Source: Melieria omissa
Taxonomy: Eukaryota; Arthropoda; Insecta; Diptera; Ulidiidae
Direction of reading: 5' to 3'
DNA: 64,000 nt
Assembly (NCBI GenBank): GCA_963971225.1
Contig: OZ020267.1
Span: 6,971,574 to 7,035,573 of the forward strand
Positions 54,470 to 64,000 of this stretch are shown piece after piece (position 1 is the stretch's first letter; the number at the start of each line of letters is the position of its first letter). The notes beneath the pieces were generated by a model. That model was not told the DNA's origin and ran no database searches. It saw only the letters and a program-made list of their open reading frames with translations. Position numbers and translations under genes: made by a program.

Positions 54470-56960
54470 TATAATACTTAGATTTATGTACTTAGACATT
54501 TGTATATGTTAACTGAACTAGTCAGATATAGTAACCCGTTTAAAATATTTGGATACCCGGATATAATACTTGGATATGATACTCAGCTTCAATTCTTGAA
54601 TACTTAACTGAACTCAATACTTAACGGGTTCAATACTTAACTGAACTAGTTAGATGTGGTACCCGGTTTCAATATTTGGAGAAAATACTCGGATACAATA
54701 CTCAGTTTCAATACTTTAATACTTAACTCAACTGGTCAGATATAGTACCCGGTTTAAAATATTTGGATATGATACTCGAATACGATACTCAGTTTCAAAA
54801 AAATTGTATACTTAGAATAGTCAGATGTGGTACCCGGTTTCAATATTTGGAGAAAATACTCGGATACAATACTCAGTTTCAATACTTGAATACTTAACTG
54901 AACTAGTCAGATGTGGAACCCGGTTTCAATATTTGGATATGATACCCGGATACGGTACCTAGTTTCAGTACTTGAATACTTAACTGAACTAATCAGATGT
55001 GGAACCCGGTTTCAATATTTGGATATGATATTCGGATACGACACTCAGTTTCAATACTTAAATACTCAACTGAACTAGTCATATATAGTACCCGGTTTCA
55101 ATATTTGGATATGATACTCGGATACGATACACTGTTTCAATACTTAAATACTTAATACTTAACTGAACAAGTCAGATGTGATACCCGATTTTTAAATTTC
55201 GATATAATACTCGGATACGATATTCAGTTTCCATACGTGAATACTTAGATACTGAACTGAACTAGTCAGATGTGGTACCCGGTTCCAATATTAGGATATG
55301 ATACTCAGATGTGATACTCAGGTTCAATACTTGAATATTAAGATACTTAACTAAAATAGTTAGATGCAGTACCCGGGTTCAATACTTAATTGAACTAGTC
55401 AGATGTGGTACCCGGTTTTAATATTTGGGTATGATACTCGGATACGATACCCAGCTTCAATTCGCGGATGAAATACTTGGATATAATATTCAGATCCACT
55501 ACTTGGTTGACATAGTCGAATATGATACTCGTATACGGTACTTACATGCAGTAATGGAACGATATTTTGTAAAAATGTGTAATGCAATTTGATTTTAATT
55601 TCAATAAAAACCAAATAATAGAGTACCCGGGTACATCAATCGAATACGTTACTCGAATATGATTGACACAAGCAATATTCAGAAAGTTAGAACGATATTC
55701 TGGGTTCTATTATCAGGTATAATGCTCAATTGAACAGTAGCATACGGTACTCGGATAGAAAATTCGGATATGATTCTCGAATGTAATACACAGGATGCAA
55801 TATTTAGGTGATATACTTTGGTCTATTCTAATACAATACTTGAACTTTATTAAAAGATCAGTGGGATAAACTCTGTTCTATTCTGAGATAAAATAATCTC
55901 TTCAAATAGTAGGACACCTGACTCGGGTACATGAATTTGGTTTTGCTACTCGGATTCAATACTCAATACTTAAATGATATGATGGAATATATTACTTTTC
56001 TGTATTATTTGGACACGATACTCGAGTATGATTCGGATGCGATACTTTGATACAATACGTGAATGATAAACTCTAATAGATTACTCTTCTACAATACTCG
56101 GATATGATACACGAATATGATTGGCATATGAAATACTCAGAAGGATCCAGTGATAAGTTTCTCGATTTCATAATCATATGTAATGCTCTGTTGAAATAGT
56201 GGGACACGTTACCCGAATACCAAATTCGAGTAGAATAGTCGAATACAATTCACAAGAAGCAATATTTGGATCATATACTTTGATCTATTCGTATTCAATA
56301 TTTGGATGTCATTAGAAGATGCATTAACTTTTGTTCTATACTCAAGTAAAATAATAATTGCAAATAGTAGGACACGTTACTCGGATGCATGCATTCGGAT
56401 TTGCTACCCGGCTACGATACTCACATGCAATACTTGGATAACAGACTCTAATAGATTACTCTTCTGCAATACTCGGAAATAATACTCGGATGTGATGGGG
56501 ATACTCGGTGGCAATATTAGTATGAAATTTGAGGATCGAGGCGATTCTATACTCGCATACAATACTCAGCTGAAATAGTTGAGATATGGCACTCACATAC
56601 CCCACTTGAATGATATATTTGATTTGGTACTCACAGTCCCTACTTAATTTATATATTTGGTTAGGGTACTCGGCTAAAACATATAGATACGACTGAGATA
56701 ACAGTAGTTATAGTTGTACAACATTTAGCTCCATTATTAAATTTCAATATTTAAATGAACTAACTAGAATCTAGAACCCGCATGCCGCATTCGTTAACAA
56801 GTACTCGAATACAATTGTCAATTACCATACTTGTATGACATATATGAATGTGTAATATAGCTGCATATGATACTGAAATCATATACTCATTTACATATAA
56901 TGAACCATTCCAACTTCTGGAGCAGAAGGTGCCTGCTTACCGGAATTTGAATGTAAAAAG

Positions 56961-57635
56961 TTGAATAAAAACGACACTCACTGCTCTATAAAAATAAACT
57001 GAATCCGATGAAGGTGTTTTGCCTAAGAAGTGCCAGTGGTTTTGTGGCGATTGTAACAAGCTGTCGAAAATTTAATTTAATCACCGCAAAACTTGGCAAC
57101 ACAAACACACACACACATACACATATGCACGCGATATGTGCGGCGGTGTAGGCCAGCAGTGTAACGCCAACTGAGGTTCCACGGAACAGTCCAATACGTA
57201 ACTAAATTTCAGACTTATTTTGGATATATTTCAGACTTATTGCCAACGTGTACTTGAGATTGCCACAACCTTTTGTCGACCCATTTTAAATTGTTTTTCT
57301 AAATGAAAAGATGGCTAAAACCGTTAGTGGTTTTTCATTAAGTGTGTCTGTACTTTGAAATTTACAAAAGGTGGCTGTACATCACCTTGAATCAAAAGAG
57401 AAGAGAATCTCCGTTTTCAAAACCATCGACTGCTTTCTGATATTTTTGTCACACAACTCAAAAGGTTTTAAATAAAGGATCTGAAAATGAACAGTACTCT
57501 TATTTCTTATTCTTACTTCTTATTCCACTCTTACCTTTTCTTTATATAATTTTCAAATTTTAACAATGATGTGAATAAAGATGTAGTTACACCTCATAGT
57601 GACTGATGTTGAAAGTATATTTTTCATACTTACTA
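56961..57635. other. Unique DNA, no recognised feature
   Basis: A CA run at 57100-57122. TTTCAGACTTATT occurs twice (57209 and 57229). Otherwise single-copy sequence. Confidence 0.45.
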
Positions 57636-57639
57636 AACC

Positions 57640-57895
57640 GGCCATAACAAGCGGTTACCGGGTTACAGTCTGCCGCAAAAATTTCCTCCAGGCGAGCCTT
57701 CTCCAGTTGGTCACACATAGAGACCGTCTTCAACTTGATCCTTTCCCCTGTAACCCTTGATCCTGTACCCAGTAATCGCCAACTAACGCATGGAACAAAT
57801 TTTTCCCTTAAGTTTCATTGTTCATACGGGGAGACATGGCCAAGCCAGCGCCTGGATTTTGATTCCCTGAGCTATGTCCAGGTCCATGAAAAACA
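57640..57895 (-). mobile_element. Second copy of the 15 kb LINE family, 3' end, antisense
   Basis: Reverse complemented, it reads GACCAACTGGAGAAGGCTCG then TTTTTGCGGCAGACTGTAAC and TGTTATGGCC-GTTTAGTAAG. These match GACCAACTGGAGAAGG, GTTTTGCGGCAGGCCGTAAC and TGTTATGGCCAGTTAAGTAA at 15579-16040. Further upstream on minus, GACATAGCTCAGG and GCTGGCTTGGCCATGTCTCC match GACGTAGCGCAGC and GCTGGCTCGGTCATGTCTGC. The copy lacks the solo LTR, confirming the LTR as an insertion. Internal deletion and shifts leave no intact frame. Confidence 0.8.
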
Positions 57896-59800
57896 CGTAA
57901 ACTAATAAGAAAGTCAAAAATTTTGAGAACCACTGCCTCATAGCATAACACCATTACGTGACGATAAGTCTGTCGGCATGCGGGAGCGTGACAAATTTCT
58001 GCTAGCGCGCTGCAAGCGGAATATTTGTTTTTATTAACTGTGGCAACTCTCTAGTTGCTCCTTCTTTCCACTGTTTGTGTGTGTTTGTTGTCTACCTATA
58101 TGTGTTGGTGTGTGTGTGTATGTTACGTCAGGGAGCTAAGCTGAATTCTAGGGAGTTTGGGGAAAACAACCGCAACTGCCTGGCTGCACCAAGCAAACTT
58201 TTGCGAAATTTCATTGCCGCCGTCATGAGAGGACGTCGTGTTTTTGTTGGACTGCTGGCCAGCGTGCGAACAAATATTCAAATTGTGATGTAGGTAAACA
58301 TGAGGTTTTTGTTTAGAGCGAAAGTTGTGTGTGTGTGTGTGTGCGTGTGTGTGTGGCTGACTTTGTGGCCAGCGCCAAGTGTGCAACGTTGCTTGCATGT
58401 TTAAGTGGCAACGGGCGCGCAAAGTTGATCCGCGTGACGGTTCGTCCAAGGTGTGAATTATGGGAGTTTTGTTTGATTGCGCTTATACGATTATGTTTGA
58501 TTAGTGTGAAGTTTACTCACCGACTGACTGATTTGCACCTACGATGGTTGTAATTAAAACCGGAATTTGAGCCATGAATTATTCGACACTCATGTCACGT
58601 GTCCGTTTCTGTTGGGCGAGTAACTCGATTTCTATTTCATTGCTGAAAATTGCACACAACTCCAGACACAGTCGTGGCGCATTCCTATCTGCCAACGTAG
58701 CTGTTGAGCAGCTCATGTGCCAACCAGCCGACAAAGGCCTCCTTCATTTAACTGCTCGATTGTTAGAAAAGAGCTTGCAACATTCCGTCGCTCGGTCGCA
58801 CATTTCGCCAGTAGAATGCGCGTCAAATTGTTGCCACCAATAAGTCGATTTCGGCATTCGATCTGTTGCTCGTTTGACGATTTCGCGCCGCCAGCATAAC
58901 CGCTAAGTGGGCAATTTGTCAAAATATGACTGTCAATGTTGCCGTCGAATGCCAGCGCTTTCGACATATGGAATCCCAGCGTCAAGCATTGCGAGTGCTG
59001 CATCAAAATTCTGCTCAAATTCAAATCACTTCTCACCTCACTGCATATTTTTGTGCATATTTTTTTAGAAGACAGACACTCGCGTTGTGTTTTATGGACC
59101 GATTAATGTTGTCACTGAAATGCAAATTGACAGCATAAATAAAACGCGGCGCCAAAGTAACAGAGACACAACAGTTCACTGTATTTTGCGCCAAAAACCA
59201 ATGTTTATTTATTGCTTTTGTTGTTCTTCTCATTTTTGCTGCTATTCCATTCGAAGTGGAGTGGTTTTTCAATTGTTTGTCCTTGCTTTACATGTTGCTG
59301 TGTCTGGTGTTTCTTATTGTTTTTTGTTTGCATTTCCTCAGATTCTTACAGCTTCATGTGGCGCTCAAACTTTTGCTTGCTTGCCATCTTCACCCACGTC
59401 TTTGGTTGTTGCGAGACTGTGGCTCCGGGAATGACTTATTGCACGCCAAATCCTCGTTCATTTGTTATTAAGTTTTGTATACAAATATCGACTCGCAGAC
59501 TTCGATTGAAACGTGCAAGTAGGTGTGACTGATTTCTTGTCCGCTGCACATATTGGCAGCGTCTTTCTGGCTTCATGTTGTACCAAAGATTGGCTGCTGG
59601 CTTGCAGATGATCTGTTTCACTTATTGGCTAATCTCTGTTTATTGTAACTGATACAAAAAAAGGACATTCGTTCGAGAGAATTGAAAAATTACAATTTTA
59701 TTTAAAGAAACGTTTTTATTAGTTTGATTACATTTTAGTATTTTTTACTGGGGCTTCAAACTCAATAATAAATAATTAAACAAATTATTTTGCTTATAAT
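57896..59800. other. Unique DNA with GT runs, no supported gene
   Basis: GTGTGT runs at 58105-58120 and 58327-58355. Balanced composition from 58020 to 59640. Frames of 60-115 codons on both strands overlap heavily and share no family signature. Confidence 0.5.
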
Positions 59801-59990
59801 TTTCAAATCTTGAAGAATCAACTTCTGACTTGTGATCAACATTTGTAAAGAATTTGTTTGGTTACAAACAATTTACTTCAAAACAGAAAATATAAAATTA
59901 AAATTACAACAATTTGACTCACATTTTTTAAATCTTGAGAAACAACTTCTGGCGGTGAAAAGATGTCTAACGAATTTATATGAGTACAGT
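59800..59990. repeat. Short tandem duplication, about 122 bp
   Basis: AATCTTGAAGAATCAACTTCTG (near 59807) and AATCTTGAGAAACAACTTCTGG (near 59930) occupy equivalent places in two diverged AT-rich units. Confidence 0.5.
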
Positions 59991-60009
59991 TAATTTAATG
60001 AGCCCATTG

Positions 60010-60931
60010 CACAGTGATTCGACTCCATACAACCGCGGGACAAAATTAGAAGGAGTGGTCCGTTCTTCATGAAGTTTGGTATACCAGTTAATCATGGTCT
60101 TCTAAATTGAAATCTCCATTTTGTTTTTCTTAAACTGTTGTAGTTTGGCAATGCCTGAGACTTCAATTTTCAAATTTCGTCATTTTTGGAGAGCTATAGC
60201 ACCAAGTGTGTTGGCTAGATTTTTCAGATTTTACATTTAATCGGTAACGTCAACATTGATTATTCCAAAGAGTTACAGAAATTGTCTTAGAATCCTCTGG
60301 ATTTGCAATAAAAACGATAAGTATAGATGTATGTTTTGCATTTTTGCAGGTTTTATCATTTTTCGTGCTGATTGCATACTTTTAGGCATAAATAAAATAA
60401 ATTTTGCCGAAAAATACGTGTTTAGAGATCGGAAAATATCGGAGGATGTAATTACATTATCCGGAAAAAAATAATGCTTCTTAAAATAAAAAAAATCCAG
60501 GAACATACTTTCACATACTTCTTAGATATGTTCCTATAAGTTTTGCCAATTTTCAGAGTTTTAATTTAGAAAAATATTTTGAATTCAAAGTGAAGTAAGA
60601 ACCTAGGCTTTGCAATTTTTGAGAAATCGTTAAAAGCGAAAATGGCCACATCATTTTTTATACTATATTGAAAGTTTAAGTAACTTCTTGGTAACCATGT
60701 ATTTCTAAAATTTTTTTTACTCAATAGACTAAAAAACAGAAAATTTGAGTTTAAATTTTTTTGAGAAAAAAGTTTCAACTTTGAGCCGCTTTTGCACAGA
60801 CACTAATTGATTTTTTGCACAGATTTTTTGGGGTTTTCTTAGTTAGAGGTTTTTCTTTCAAATGACATCAAAATCGTTAAATTCTGAGACCATAAATTTT
60901 TTGAATTTTGTCTATGGAACGAATCACTGTA
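60010..60931. mobile_element. Candidate Transib-like element, 922 bp, 5 bp target duplication
   Basis: The left end CACAGTGATTCGACTCCATA and the right end, reverse complemented, TACAGTGATTCGTTCCATAG form terminal inverted repeats of about 20 bp. CATTG flanks both sides exactly (60005-60009 and 60932-60936). A 5 bp duplication and a terminus matching the CACAGTG heptamer of recombination signal sequences are both features of the Transib superfamily. The interior is AT-rich; short frames at 60256-60778 show no transposase motif, so it would be non-autonomous. Superfamily assignment is inference. Confidence 0.6.
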
Positions 60932-60979
60932 CATTGGCTTCAAAGCTAGTAAAAGTATTTCAAATCAGAAGTAATTTTA

Positions 60980-61265
60980 CACTTATTTCACAATTCAAAC
61001 TCTTAAGCTCAGATGAGGTACAAACCGGGTTAAGATTTTGTATGAGACATGATTGATTGGACTAATTGACTTCAAATTCAGTCATCAAAATCAAAAATAC
61101 ACTAATTCAACCCATATTTTCCAGATTTTTTAGAATCATCTTCTGACTAATTTCAAAATATGTTACGAGTTCGTATGACTTCCAACTCGACTCGATTTCA
61201 CAACTCAAACTCTCAAGCTCCGAATAGGTCCAATATGTGTTGAGTTGTTGTATGAAGAAACATGT
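60980..61265. repeat. Tandem duplication of about 213 bp
   Basis: ATTTCACAATTCAAACTCTTAAGCTC (near 60985) and ATTTCACAACTCAAACTCTCAAGCTC (near 61196) are each followed by -GA--AGGT-CAA and TTGTATGA-GA-ACATG at equal offsets. Confidence 0.8.
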
Positions 61266-61615
61266 TTTCACAAATTTATTGAGTTCAAACTTGTTGAGAA
61301 TACTACTTCCATGTTTTTTTTATAAAAACCTAACACATGTTATACCTCAGAATAGTCCAAATCCAGAAAAATTGGAGAAAAAATTATAATTTTTTTTTGG
61401 AAATCTATTTCTGGAAACATTAACAGAGATTCGTTTTAAACGTAAACGTAAAAATATGATTCAACGGGCCTAATGGTATAAAACGTAATGAAAGTGCTTC
61501 GAATATAAATAATTTGATGGATAAGGGTTTCCCACATGGAGAGTTTCATATTCTTTTCGTTTTCTCATCAACCACAATCATGGAACAATGTAGAAAGTTT
61601 ATGTACAGAGGTTTC
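61266..61615. other. AT-rich DNA, no recognised feature
   Basis: Single-copy sequence leading into the GATGT satellite. Confidence 0.45.
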
Positions 61616-61619
61616 ATTT

Positions 61620-62338
61620 CATGTGATATGATAAGGTGATATGATATGATTAGATGATGATGATATAATGTGATTTGATGTGATGTGATGCGATGTGATA
61701 TAATGTAATGTGATGTGATATGATGTGTTGTGATGTTATGTGATGTTATGTGATAAGATACGATGATGATGATGTAATGCGATGTGATGTTATGTGAAGT
61801 GATGTGATGCGATGTGATTTGATGTGATGTGATGTGATGTGATGTGATGTGATGTGATGTGATGTGATGTGATGCGATGTGATGTGATGTGATGTGATGT
61901 GATGTGATGTGATGTGATGTGATGTGATGTGATGTGATGTGATGTGATGTGATGTGATGTGATGTGATGTGATGTGATGTGATGTGATGTGATGTGATGT
62001 GATGTGATGTGATGTGATGTGATGTGATGTGATGTGATGTGATGTGATGTGATGTGATGTGATGTGATGTGATGTGATGTGATGTGATGTGATGTGATGT
62101 GATGTGATGTGATGTGATGTGATGTGATGTGATGTGATGTGATGTGATGTGATGTGATGTGATGTGATGTGATGTGATGTGATGTGATGTGATGTGATGT
62201 GATGTGATGTGATGTGATGTGATGTGATGTGATGTGATGTGATGTGATGTGATGTGATGTGATGTGATGTGATGTGATGTGATGTGATATGATATAATGT
62301 GATGTGAGGTGATGATGATATAATGTGATGTGAATATA
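61620..62338. repeat. (GATGT)n pentamer satellite
   Basis: Perfect GATGT repeats run from about 61818 to 62288 (over 90 copies) with a single GATGC variant cluster near 61870. Degenerate GATATGAT/GATGATGAT flanks lie on both sides. The long minus-strand frame of His-Ile-Thr-Ser-His is purely a translation of the repeat. The array resumes at 62697-62727 beyond an inserted LTR-like element. Confidence 0.97.
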
Positions 62339-62343
62339 ATGGG

Positions 62344-62692
62344 TGTTTAGATCGCTAAACACTGCCGGCCACGCAGCTCTTAACAATTAATTATGTCAAT
62401 ATTATTGTATTGTGTTGTCCATTTACATGTGTATACGTAGGGATGGCAACCCTGGCCATCCCGAAGGGAGCTTGCGCGGCCGGCAGGCACTTGATGTACG
62501 AACTCCGGCGAACGAGCACCGAGCCCCCGCGATATACTTAAAACCTAACATAAAAATTAAAATTTACATACATACCTATTTATTAACACACTCAATATTT
62601 AATAAAACCTCACATAAAACAACCGACACGAAACACATATTTCTTTTATTTTAAAAGCGTTTGCGTGGACGTAGCTCTACTGAGTTTAATCA
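62344..62692 (+). mobile_element. Probable solo LTR, 349 bp, inside the GATGT satellite
   Basis: It starts TGTTTAGATC and ends TTTAATCA, giving TG...CA termini. Flanks ATGGG (62339-62343) and ATAGG (62693-62697) are a 5 bp duplication with one mismatch. AATAAAACCTC near 62600 supplies a poly(A) signal. Satellite sequence continues on both sides. A GC-rich middle (CGGCCGGCAGGC, CTCCGGCGAACGAGC) contrasts with the satellite. No internal coding remains, and I cannot place it in a retroelement family. Confidence 0.55.
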
Positions 62693-62697
62693 ATAGG

Positions 62698-62727
62698 ATA
62701 TGATATGATGTGATGTGATGTGATGCG
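62698..62727. repeat. Right-hand remnant of the GATGT satellite
   Basis: GATATGATATGATGTGATGTGATGTGATGC continues the satellite beyond the LTR-like insertion. Confidence 0.85.
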
Positions 62728-63520
62728 AATTTTCTCTTCGACTTCTTCGATTGATCTCTCAGCAAAAAGTCCCTAATAATGTGAAGCATGGCGTTGGTTT
62801 TGAAAAGATACAAAGTGTAGAAGACAGGTTTATAAAGGACGAATTTATGGACGCTTTATAAACAAATTGATTAATATTTGAACAAAAATTCTTTTATCAT
62901 TTCTATCTTTAAACTTTAAACGAATACTTTATGGATGTGAATAAAAATGGGTAGCGCATCCTTATCACAACGACTTTTGGTGAAAGTTCTACTTGTGACG
63001 TATTGATTAATCTTTGTTGAACCATGGATTTCTCACATATCTCTCTCTTTCTCTCACTTATCTCTTTCTCTATCACAGAAAGTTAGCCAATTTTTATATC
63101 TAACTTGAAACAGCCTTCATGTGATTTAGCATCTGCTTGTTAGACATTGCATACTTAGAAAACTTTAATTTTAAGTTTGTTTTAATCGAAAACCAGACTC
63201 AATTATGATAGTTTTGAAAACTTAAATTTACAAACAAAAAAAGATTTTTATACAATTTTTACAAATCTTTAAGTTTTTAAAATTGCTAAGAACATTAAAG
63301 CATGCATTACAGTGTAATTACCAGATATTTGTCATCACTGACTTTATTTTATTCGAATTACAAATTCATTGACAATTGTCTCGTTTACATGTCAATGAGT
63401 TTATTAATGATTGTAAAATATGAATAAAATTACAATGAAATAAATAAATTATGTCAAGTGATAACAGAAAACATGTGTTGCAGAAACAAAAACAACATTT
63501 GTACCACAGTATTGAAAATT
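62728..63520. other. AT-rich DNA, no recognised feature
   Basis: CTCTCTCTTTCTCTC pyrimidine patch near 63040-63075; otherwise single-copy sequence without a supported frame. Confidence 0.45.
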
Positions 63521-63522
63521 GA

Positions 63523-63737
63523 AAATGAAATAAAATAAAATAAAATAAAATAAAATAAAATAAAATAAAATAAAATAAAATAAAATAAAATAAAATAAAA
63601 TAAAATAATAAAATAAAATATAATAAAATAAAATAAAATAAAATAAAATAAAATAAAATAAAATAAAATAAAATAAAATAAAATACAACAAAATAAAATA
63701 AAATAAAATAAAATAAAATAAAATAAAATAAAATAAA
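63523..63737. repeat. (AAAAT)n pentamer microsatellite
   Basis: About 215 bases of AAAAT/TAAAA with three small interruptions (63604-63622, 63684-63690). The minus-strand Phe-Ile-Leu-Tyr frame here is a translation of the repeat. Confidence 0.97.
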
Positions 63738-63824
63738 AAAAGAAGTAAATCAGATAGTAACTGTGAGCACCTTTATTCTCTAATGGTTCTTAAAGAAAAG
63801 CTGGAATGTTGGGGAAATTTCATG

Positions 63825-63930
63825 AGTTAGGTTAGGTTAGATAAGGTTAGGTTAGCCGCACAATGTCACAGGAAGTCTTTAATTGTTTCTGCCTCTTCTT
63901 CGTCCCCACGGCTTCAATATATAAATACGT
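63825..63930 (-). mobile_element. Possible LINE 3' end relic with (GGTTA) tail
   Basis: GTTAGGTTAGGTTAGATAAGG, then CCGCACAATGTCACAGGAAGT and TTTCTGCCTCTTCTTCGTCC, follows the order of the minus-strand LINE 3' ends at 33850 and 43251: GGTTA tail, CA-ATG word, cytosine-rich pyrimidine word. No reading frame is present. Confidence 0.35.
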
Positions 63931-64000
63931 TTTAATGCCACATGTCTATAACAAACACCACTGCTTGCAATTTACTGCTAAACATGACATCAATTTAGAT

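Larger units (their letters stand above)
50865..56960. repeat. Degenerate ATACTCGGATAC repeat field, interrupted by two transposons
   Basis: Variants of GATACTCGGATACGATACTC fill 50865-50975, 53135-53700 and 54475-56900. Where best preserved (53521-53560) the period is 13 bp (ACTCGAATACGAT). Between 54540 and 55480 a higher-order unit of about 85-95 bp repeats roughly ten times, with landmarks GTCAGATGTGGTACCCGG, TTTCAATATTTGGATATGAT and CTTGAATACTTAACTGAACT. Net of the inserted elements the field is over 3 kb. No coding content. Confidence 0.85.

Noticed and set aside
61790..62386. 198-codon minus-strand open frame
   Set aside because: It is a translation of the GATGT pentamer (His-Ile-Thr-Ser-His repeats); repeats of five without stops in one strand are open by default.
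63449..63691. 80-codon Phe/Ile/Leu/Tyr frame
   Set aside because: Translation of the AAAAT pentamer array.

Overview
This window looks like gene-poor nuclear DNA from a higher dipteran, possibly a tephritid-like fly; that assignment is an inference. The reasons are long AT-rich stretches, CAACAA/GTTGTT and CA/GT runs typical of fly introns and intergenic DNA, and a fly-type set of mobile elements: R1-clade and RNase H-bearing LINEs, mauritiana- and irritans-type mariners, piggyBac-like TTAA MITEs, a hAT MITE and an AGTTA...TAACT LTR. I found no open reading frame that I can defend as a host protein gene, and no functional rRNA or tRNA gene. Every recognisable protein similarity belongs to a transposable element, and all of those copies are broken. 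The window could be the intron or flank of a large gene, but I cannot show an exon.

Layout. 0-16 kb: a possible LTR-element end, LINE 3' relics, short tandem duplications, a 1.4 kb degenerate minisatellite (6.78-8.21 kb), a piggyBac-type MITE inside a tandem duplication (8.28-8.82 kb), a tRNA-derived SINE (14.2 kb), and a nested insertion at 15.13-16.08 kb in which a 364 bp solo LTR sits inside a 5'-truncated LINE whose own 14 bp target duplication is intact. 16-35 kb: a TTAA MITE (17.65 kb), a 156 bp hAT MITE with a perfect 8 bp duplication (19.9 kb), inverted and tandem AT-rich repeats, a 5'-truncated RNase H LINE with a 10 bp duplication (25.9-26.8 kb), a ~328 bp tandem satellite whose units carry a conserved hairpin (32.4-33.8 kb), and a compact 86 nt hairpin at 34.70 kb.

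35-50 kb: repeats built round the 14 bp core GTTACTCATACGCC occur in plus orientation (37.8-38.6 kb) and minus orientation (42.4-44.7 kb), with a foldback-like repeat block, a 247 bp MITE inside a LINE relic and a mariner relic between them; another LINE has split the minus array. A degenerate CTCTAAC heptamer field (46.5-49.0 kb) has received two TTAA MITEs. 50-64 kb: a 6 kb field of degenerate ATACTCGGATAC repeats hosts an R1-clade LINE with a 16 bp target duplication and poly(A) tail, and an internally deleted mariner. Then come an antisense second copy of the 15 kb LINE family, a candidate Transib-like element with RSS-like ends and a 5 bp duplication (60.0-60.9 kb), a GATGT pentamer satellite interrupted by a probable solo LTR, and an AAAAT pentamer array.

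The elements do not form a pathway. The unifying feature is architecture: degenerate satellites repeatedly act as landing sites for transposons, and several insertions keep exact target duplications that fix element boundaries to the base. Coordinates marked approximate come from reading by eye.
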